Assembly (NCBI GenBank): GCA_002398565.1
Contig: DGZP01000126.1
Span: forward strand, 4,876 to 32,736
Origin: Proteiniphilum sp. UBA4977
GTDB lineage: Bacteria; Bacteroidota; Bacteroidia; Bacteroidales; Dysgonomonadaceae
Direction of reading: 5' to 3'
Length of the DNA: 27,861 bases
The stretch's first letter is position 1, and every line of letters begins with the position of its first letter. The translations under genes and the position numbers were made by a program. The notes below the pieces were generated by a model. That model had not been told where the DNA came from. It did not search any database and worked only from the letters and a program-made list of their open reading frames with translations. This document shows, one piece after another, positions 23,209-27,861 of this stretch.

Positions 23209-24546
23209 TTAAATTGCACCGCCTTCACGCATCCCTTGTTCTACATATTGCCACATATTTTTTTCAATGATATGGACAATGTCGAAGATCATTAATCCGT
23301 CAGAAGTCTCAAGATTCATCCTGATTGATGCGGCGAGTCCGTCGGGATTTTCGTAGAATTGATCTGCCAGGATGCCGCCGTAAAATTTGTTGCCGTGGAG
23401 GATTGTTTTCAGGTGTTGGTTGGATCCCTCCACGCAATACCATGTCCCCTGCTGCGCCCACATATCGGTTTCATTCTTCACCTCGGGGTTCTTTTCCAGA
23501 TACTCTTCAATGGTAATTGTGGTATAGTAGTTGCCTACCGTATAGAGGTCGAGCAGTTCGGCATACCCATATTCCTTGTATTTGGGGGTCGCCCAGTCAT
23601 AATCGGCCGAAGGATCGTAGTTTTTGCTGGCGAAATTGACACCTACCTCAAAGTAGGAAGGATACCAGGCACCTGTATAAGTGCCAAAAGAAATTTCCGG
23701 ATTGGCTTTTTTGACTACGTCTCTTGCCTTGGCCATAAATGTGTAGATGACAGAGGTACGCCATTCGATCCATTGCAAGAAGTATTTACCCCGTTCAGGA
23801 TAAAGATTGCCATTCTCGTTTTTCTTCCAGCGGTAGATGTCGTCCGGGAACTTATCCAGTTCCTTGCCGAGATACTCTTCGAACTTTCGGCGCGATAGGT
23901 CGGAAAAGTCGGCAGTGAAGCCATCGTACCGTACCCTGTCGAGGATGATGCCGTTCAGTTCAGGATATTTTTCCACTACCTCGCGGAAGATATTCAGGAT
24001 GTATTCCTGAAACTCTTCGTTCACCGGGTTGACCATGGCCGAGTACTTCTCTTTTTCCTCCGTGATGGGGATTAGTTTTACCTCTTCATCTGGAGGATAG
24101 ACAATCGTTGCCCAATCGGCTTTACCTTCCTCGTAGATAGGACCCTCATCCATGTAGTTGTGGCCTGCCACGAACGTGTTGAGTGATGCCTGTACCTTCA
24201 GTCCAAGGGCGTGTGCCTTTTCGATGTAATATCCCAGATAGTCGAAGGTGTAGTTGATCGGTTTCCCTTTCCATTCAGTGAGCAAGGGTGCATATTCGCT
24301 TTCATAGAGTACGTGTCCCGAGATGGGACGGATATCGACCACAATATCGGTGAATCCCAGCTCTTTTAATTTTTTCAGGTAGTAGTCAATGGTATCTTTG
24401 TTGTTGAACCGTTCGATGTTGGCAGTGGCATCGATCCACATTAGTTTGGGTGCGACATTCGTTGTTTCGTTGTTTTTCCCTTCGCTACAGGAAAAAAAGC
24501 CTGCGGCGATCAGGAGTGAAAATAATAATTTCGTGATATTGTTCAT
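23209..24546 (-). CDS. GHL10-type putative glycoside hydrolase lipoprotein (copy 2)
   Basis: A 445-residue lipoprotein; MNNITKLLFSLLIAAGFFSC ends at the lipid-modified Cys20. A TTG at 24564 could extend the frame by six residues, but ATG 24546 gives a normal lipoprotein signal. The (beta/alpha) barrel begins LMWIDATANIERFNN and carries ELGFTDIVVDIRPISGHVLY, LNGIILDRVRYDGFTADFSD, SFGTYTGAWYPSYFEVGVNF and YKEYGYAELLDLYTVGNYYT. These follow the GHL10 (glycosyl hydrolase-like 10) pattern; in E. coli the GHL10 protein DigH (YddW) cleaves peptide-free peptidoglycan. Asp in ILDRVRYDG is a candidate active-site acid. It is a clear paralogue of the gene just upstream. The real substrate is unknown. 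Confidence 0.85.
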   Translation of the reverse strand: MNNITKLLFSLLIAAGFFSCSEGKNNETTNVAPKLMWIDATANIERFNNKDTIDYYLKKLKELGFTDIVVDIRPISGHVLYESEYAPLLTEWKGKPINYTFDYLGYYIEKAHALGLKVQASLNTFVAGHNYMDEGPIYEEGKADWATIVYPPDEEVKLIPITEEKEKYSAMVNPVNEEFQEYILNIFREVVEKYPELNGIILDRVRYDGFTADFSDLSRRKFEEYLGKELDKFPDDIYRWKKNENGNLYPERGKYFLQWIEWRTSVIYTFMAKARDVVKKANPEISFGTYTGAWYPSYFEVGVNFASKNYDPSADYDWATPKYKEYGYAELLDLYTVGNYYTTITIEEYLEKNPEVKNETDMWAQQGTWYCVEGSNQHLKTILHGNKFYGGILADQFYENPDGLAASIRMNLETSDGLMIFDIVHIIEKNMWQYVEQGMREGGAI

Positions 24547-24606
24547 TTTTTGTAAAGTTGTCAATTTGTGAATAATTATACTTTTGGCATGTTCCGGAGA
24601 AGCGGG

Positions 24607-26004
24607 CTACTTGTTCCCGATGGCGATGTCGATGCCTTGTTTGGCATATTGCCACTGGTTGGCCATTTTCAGGTGGATCATGTCGAAGAGGAAGTAGCCA
24701 TCGCACTCATCCATGCAGGCTTTTACCGATTCAACTATCGCCTGATTCTCCTGCTGCGGGGTGGCTTTGTTGTCGAAGTCCCAGTTACCCACATCCGGGC
24801 CGGCAGCCACCATTGGACAACTATCCCTGATCTTTTCCTTGGCTAGCCGGGAGAATCCCTGCATGGTCCATTCCGAGGAACCATAGACTCTCAGGGGAGA
24901 AGCATAGGCTCCTATCAGGATCTGGTCCATCAGTTCGGCATACCCGTAATCCTTATATTTGGTTGTTGCCCACTTGTAGGTCAGGTTCGGGTTATATTTA
25001 TCGCTTGCCCAGTTGACTCCCACCTCGTAGTAGGTTGAGTACCAACCACCAACATAGACACCAAACTGGATACCAGGGTTGATCGATTTCACTGCTGTAC
25101 GGGCTTTTAACATAAAGTCATGAATCACTTTTGCTCTGAATTCAAGCCATTTGGTAAAGTAGGGGGGATAGGTAGTCAGTGCCATAACCTCCTTCATAGT
25201 GGCCCCGGGCGGAACGATATCACCTGGAAAGCTGTTTAGTTTGATATTTCCAAGGTAACTCTCGAATTTTTTTTTGGTCAGTTCTGAAAAGTCGGATTGC
25301 ATACCGTCAAAGCGTCCTCTGTCGAGGATGATACCATCCAGATTATACCGGGCCAGATCCTTCAGCAGGTCACACAGGTAGTTTTGGACTTCTTCGTTGG
25401 CAGGATTAAAGAACTTGGTTCCCCCTCCCGCATCCATTGTGTTGGTGATTCCTGCGGAGAGGTTTTCGGAGGTAGCCCATTCTTTTTTAGATGCATCGCG
25501 GAAGAGAATACCCTGACTTCCCAGGCTATTGTTTTGTCCACCCACCATGGTGTTGAATCCGGCATGCACCTTCAGTTCCAGTTTATGTCCTTCTTCAATG
25601 AATGCCTGCAGGTAGTCCCAGGTGGCGGTGCGTTCCACCTTTGAATATACTCCATTGACCCATGCGCCCAGCCACTTTACCTTTGCTGAACCCGACACCG
25701 TAGAGTTGTAGAGGATGTCGCCCGAAGTAGGACGGATGTCCACCACCACATCGGTAAAACCTGCATCCTTTGCCAACTTCAGGTCGCGGGCGATATTTTC
25801 TCTGTTGTTGGCAAAGTCGGGGAAGTTGGCAGCGGCATCGATCCAGATGTAACGTGGTTTTTCCACATTATCTTTCGGAGGATCTGGGAACACGTATCCC
25901 GGATCCGGATTATCGCCGCCACTGCAGGCTGCTGATAATAGAAGCCAGCCAGCGAGGAGGGTCGATGTGACAACAGTATGGAGTAGAAATCTTTTTTTTC
26001 TCAT
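24607..26004 (-). CDS. GHL10-type putative glycoside hydrolase lipoprotein (copy 1)
   Basis: A 465-residue lipoprotein with signal MRKKRFLLHTVVTSTLLAGW and lipobox LSAAC (Cys27), followed by an acidic Gly/Asp/Pro linker typical of surface-exposed Bacteroidota lipoproteins (SGGDNPDPG). Barrel motifs parallel copy 2: YIWIDAAANFPDFANN, DAGFTDVVVDIRPTSGDILY, LDGIILDRGRFDGMQSDFSE, GVYVGGWYSTYYEVGVNWAS and YKDYGYAELMDQILIGAYAS. The C-terminal third differs most, which could mean different specificity. It follows a hairpin-containing gap after the DUF5018 gene and is 60 bases before copy 2. Confidence 0.85.
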   Translation of the reverse strand: MRKKRFLLHTVVTSTLLAGWLLLSAACSGGDNPDPGYVFPDPPKDNVEKPRYIWIDAAANFPDFANNRENIARDLKLAKDAGFTDVVVDIRPTSGDILYNSTVSGSAKVKWLGAWVNGVYSKVERTATWDYLQAFIEEGHKLELKVHAGFNTMVGGQNNSLGSQGILFRDASKKEWATSENLSAGITNTMDAGGGTKFFNPANEEVQNYLCDLLKDLARYNLDGIILDRGRFDGMQSDFSELTKKKFESYLGNIKLNSFPGDIVPPGATMKEVMALTTYPPYFTKWLEFRAKVIHDFMLKARTAVKSINPGIQFGVYVGGWYSTYYEVGVNWASDKYNPNLTYKWATTKYKDYGYAELMDQILIGAYASPLRVYGSSEWTMQGFSRLAKEKIRDSCPMVAAGPDVGNWDFDNKATPQQENQAIVESVKACMDECDGYFLFDMIHLKMANQWQYAKQGIDIAIGNK

Positions 26005-26044
26005 GTGATAATTAATATTTTTATACTATGGATTTCCTGTTGTG

Positions 26045-26138
26045 AAAAATGTTGTCCAGATTTTGTCAGTGGCTGAAGCAGAGTTGATACCATTAGAGGC
26101 CTATCTCTTTTTTAATCAGGAACAAAATCCGGACAACA
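26045..26138 (-). terminator. Long hairpin plus T tract after the DUF5018 gene (terminator or attenuator)
   Basis: Bases 26122-26138 and 26050-26066 form a 17-bp stem with one non-Watson-Crick position, around a loop of 55 bases. On the minus strand the stem is followed at once by TTTTT (26049-26045). The imperfect position is A-C on the plus strand but U-G, a valid wobble, in the minus-strand RNA, so the fold favours the direction of transcription. It could set the ratio between the abundant surface lipoprotein and the downstream enzymes. Confidence 0.6.
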
Positions 26139-26166
26139 CGTTCACGCGATTTCTCGGAGCCTTATT

Positions 26167-27834
26167 TTACATATCGATACAGTCGTATTGCACACAGACA
26201 ACGCATCCGTTGGTGAACATGAAATAGAGATACATGTAATATCCGTCACTCGAAACCTTCAGGATTGCATCACCGGTACCATTCGTATTGGTACCGCCGT
26301 TGTCCTTGCCACCATAGGTGCCGATGGGTGTCGTCCAGATTGGTTCGGTAAAGGTGGTCACTGCATTGGCATCGTGCAGGTAAACCTTGTCGTCGCTACC
26401 CCATGTGAAGGAGTTAATTGACATGTTCACTGCATAGGGATTACCGTTGAAGACGGTGTAGTCGGCAGCATTCTGAATCCAGTTACCGCTGATTTCCGGT
26501 CCCTGAGCCTTTATTGTGTTGGTCTTGCCGTCCACCCATGCAAACTTTCTGGGGGCTGCATAGTAGGAGACAAAGTAGTCGGCGGTAAGATTAGCAGGAT
26601 CGGTTGACACCACATCTGCATTATTGTTCCAGGCACCTTCAATGCCATTGATGGCAATGATCTCGGGTGTTTGTGAGAGCAATACACCATCTTTCACCTG
26701 CCAGCGGGCAAAGCTCTTGGCTGCACCCATCAATGCTGCGGTGATGATGGCATCACCATCCAGGCTTCCTTTCACGGAGAGTTTACGGCCAATGGCAGTG
26801 CTCCCACTTGCCGACCAGTCAATATAGAGTTCAGGTGAGGCATTGACACCCTTGAATCTCCATACCTTATAGGTACCTGCATTGGGTGCCAGGTTACTTA
26901 TCAGGATATTGTCTCCATCGTCTGCTGTGGCGAAGAAATTCGTGAGGCCACCCTGGATCGCTCCCATGTTGGGCATCGTGCCGGCCTTTGTACCGGTCTT
27001 GCGATCCAGCAGCATGCCGGGTTCGTTCCTGGTGTTCAGCACCACGTAATCTTTCGTTACGGCGAGGCTGGTGGTATTGTGCAGTGTCGTGATACCAAGG
27101 TCCGACTGCAGCTTCTTGGTCCATAGTATCTTGGCGCTACCGTTGCGTATACCTCGTTCCACCTTGTTGGGCACATCCTTGCGAATTGTATAGACTGACT
27201 TATTTACCCCGTTTTGAGCGGTTACGGTCAGGGTTACCTCCTGGTCATAATTCAATGCCGTATTTCTCGGATCGGGGCTGACGGTAGCACCGTGAGAGAG
27301 GCTCGCCTCGGCCAGTACCTCACCGATCGGTTCAATCGAGATGAGCGAGATTGTTTTGTTCTGCTCGTCAATGATGCCCGAAATGCCAAGGACATTCAGG
27401 CTGAAGTCGGTAATTTTTGCTTCTTCACTTTTCCGTATTTCGGCGATAACTTTGTAATCCGTTTTCTTTTTGGTCTGGTCTGTAATGGTAATGAAGTTCT
27501 CCTTCGTCAGATCCATATAGAGCAACGAGGGGGTGATGGTTACATTGTCATCCAGATTTGCTACAACGCGTACGTTTTTAAGTGCCTCCATGGTCAGCAC
27601 ATTGGTTGATGTGCGAGGATAGTTGTAGGGAAATACAAGGGTGATGACGTTATTCTCATAATCAATTTCGCTCGTAAAGTTATTTTCAGAACTCTCATCA
27701 CCATAAAAGGATGCATTAAGGCTGTTGATCCCGTAACGCGATATCGAAGGAGTGAGATCTTCTACCTGCTGGCATCCACTTAACATAAGCATGCAAGCAG
27801 TCAGTATCGTCAGGATTGAATATATTTTTTTCAT
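26167..27834 (-). CDS. Surface lipoprotein, DUF5018 then DUF4623-like (glycan-binding candidate)
   Basis: A 555-residue lipoprotein: MKKIYSILTILTACMLMLSG followed by lipidated Cys21. Residues about 25-220 contain two successive Ig-like DUF5018 modules; each has an ITDF/I-x-ID core and ends in a YxV strand (TDYKVIAEIRK, SVYTIRKDV). Residues about 230-555 look like a beta-propeller of DUF4623 type, with repeats such as LAVTKDYVVLNTRNEPGMLL and TADYFVSYYAAPRKFAWVDG. No catalytic motif is seen. Proteins of this layout usually follow susC and susD and act as cell-surface glycan-binding proteins, so I infer that susCD lie just right of the window. Only 27 bases upstream are visible, with no promoter box, consistent with an internal operon gene. 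Confidence 0.82.
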   Translation of the reverse strand: MKKIYSILTILTACMLMLSGCQQVEDLTPSISRYGINSLNASFYGDESSENNFTSEIDYENNVITLVFPYNYPRTSTNVLTMEALKNVRVVANLDDNVTITPSLLYMDLTKENFITITDQTKKKTDYKVIAEIRKSEEAKITDFSLNVLGISGIIDEQNKTISLISIEPIGEVLAEASLSHGATVSPDPRNTALNYDQEVTLTVTAQNGVNKSVYTIRKDVPNKVERGIRNGSAKILWTKKLQSDLGITTLHNTTSLAVTKDYVVLNTRNEPGMLLDRKTGTKAGTMPNMGAIQGGLTNFFATADDGDNILISNLAPNAGTYKVWRFKGVNASPELYIDWSASGSTAIGRKLSVKGSLDGDAIITAALMGAAKSFARWQVKDGVLLSQTPEIIAINGIEGAWNNNADVVSTDPANLTADYFVSYYAAPRKFAWVDGKTNTIKAQGPEISGNWIQNAADYTVFNGNPYAVNMSINSFTWGSDDKVYLHDANAVTTFTEPIWTTPIGTYGGKDNGGTNTNGTGDAILKVSSDGYYMYLYFMFTNGCVVCVQYDCIDM

Positions 27835-27861
27835 ATTACTAAAATATTTATTTTCAATGGT

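Noticed and set aside
1..27861. CRISPR arrays, tRNA/rRNA genes, insertion sequences and phage genes
   Set aside because: No regularly spaced repeats, tRNA-like cloverleaf sequence, transposase/integrase or structural phage protein was recognised anywhere in the window.

Overview
The window looks like chromosomal DNA of a Bacteroidota member, most likely Bacteroidales. The reasons are the TAnnTTTG type promoter boxes, weak Shine-Dalgarno signals, a TonB receptor with an N-terminal CarboxypepD_reg domain, a DUF4494 protein, and a long polysaccharide-utilisation-type operon rich in DUF5018, GHL10 and DUF4434 proteins. The genus cannot be fixed from the sequence alone. No rRNA, tRNA, CRISPR array, integrase or transposase was seen.

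Left part (1-4898). A minus-strand pair encodes a DUF554 membrane protein followed by an amino-acid permease cut by the window edge. Divergent from it lies a two-gene, visibly AT-richer cassette (1858-3593). It encodes a DUF488 protein with an extra N-terminal domain and an uncharacterised partner whose last five residues are QLSLF, a perfect match to the bacterial sliding-clamp binding consensus. This is the best candidate here for an undescribed DNA-related system. DUF4494 and YggS genes follow, overlapping by four bases.

Middle (5010-12385). A dihydroorotate-dehydrogenase-like protein lacking the usual catalytic cysteine motif is followed by an OxyR-type regulator that keeps both redox cysteines. 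Convergent to these is a TonB-dependent receptor with a CxxC in its plug, preceded by a small His-rich membrane protein, which suggests metal uptake. An HD-domain phosphohydrolase and a grpE-dnaJ chaperone operon come next.

Right part (12653-27834). Thirteen bases short of nothing but small gaps, eleven minus-strand genes form the distal part of a polysaccharide-utilisation-like locus. Read in transcription order they are: a DUF5018/DUF4623-like surface lipoprotein, two tandem GHL10 lipoproteins, an exported metallophosphoesterase, a CE2-like esterase, an AGE epimerase, an exported FAD oxidoreductase, a PIG-L deacetylase, a GxDLY-type SGNH hydrolase, a DUF4434-like lipoprotein and a sugar porter. 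SusC/SusD are not in view and would be expected beyond 27861. The working model is extracellular or periplasmic removal of acyl groups, cleavage of a glycan by GHL10/DUF4434 barrels, import of the sugar by the porter, and cytoplasmic epimerisation by the AGE enzyme. The glycan is probably N-acetylated, but the substrate is inferred, not shown.

Two oddities in this locus deserve attention. The CE2-like esterase lacks the whole block that should hold its nucleophile serine. A long hairpin followed by a T tract sits just after the DUF5018 gene, with a mismatch that becomes a G-U pair only in the transcribed direction.
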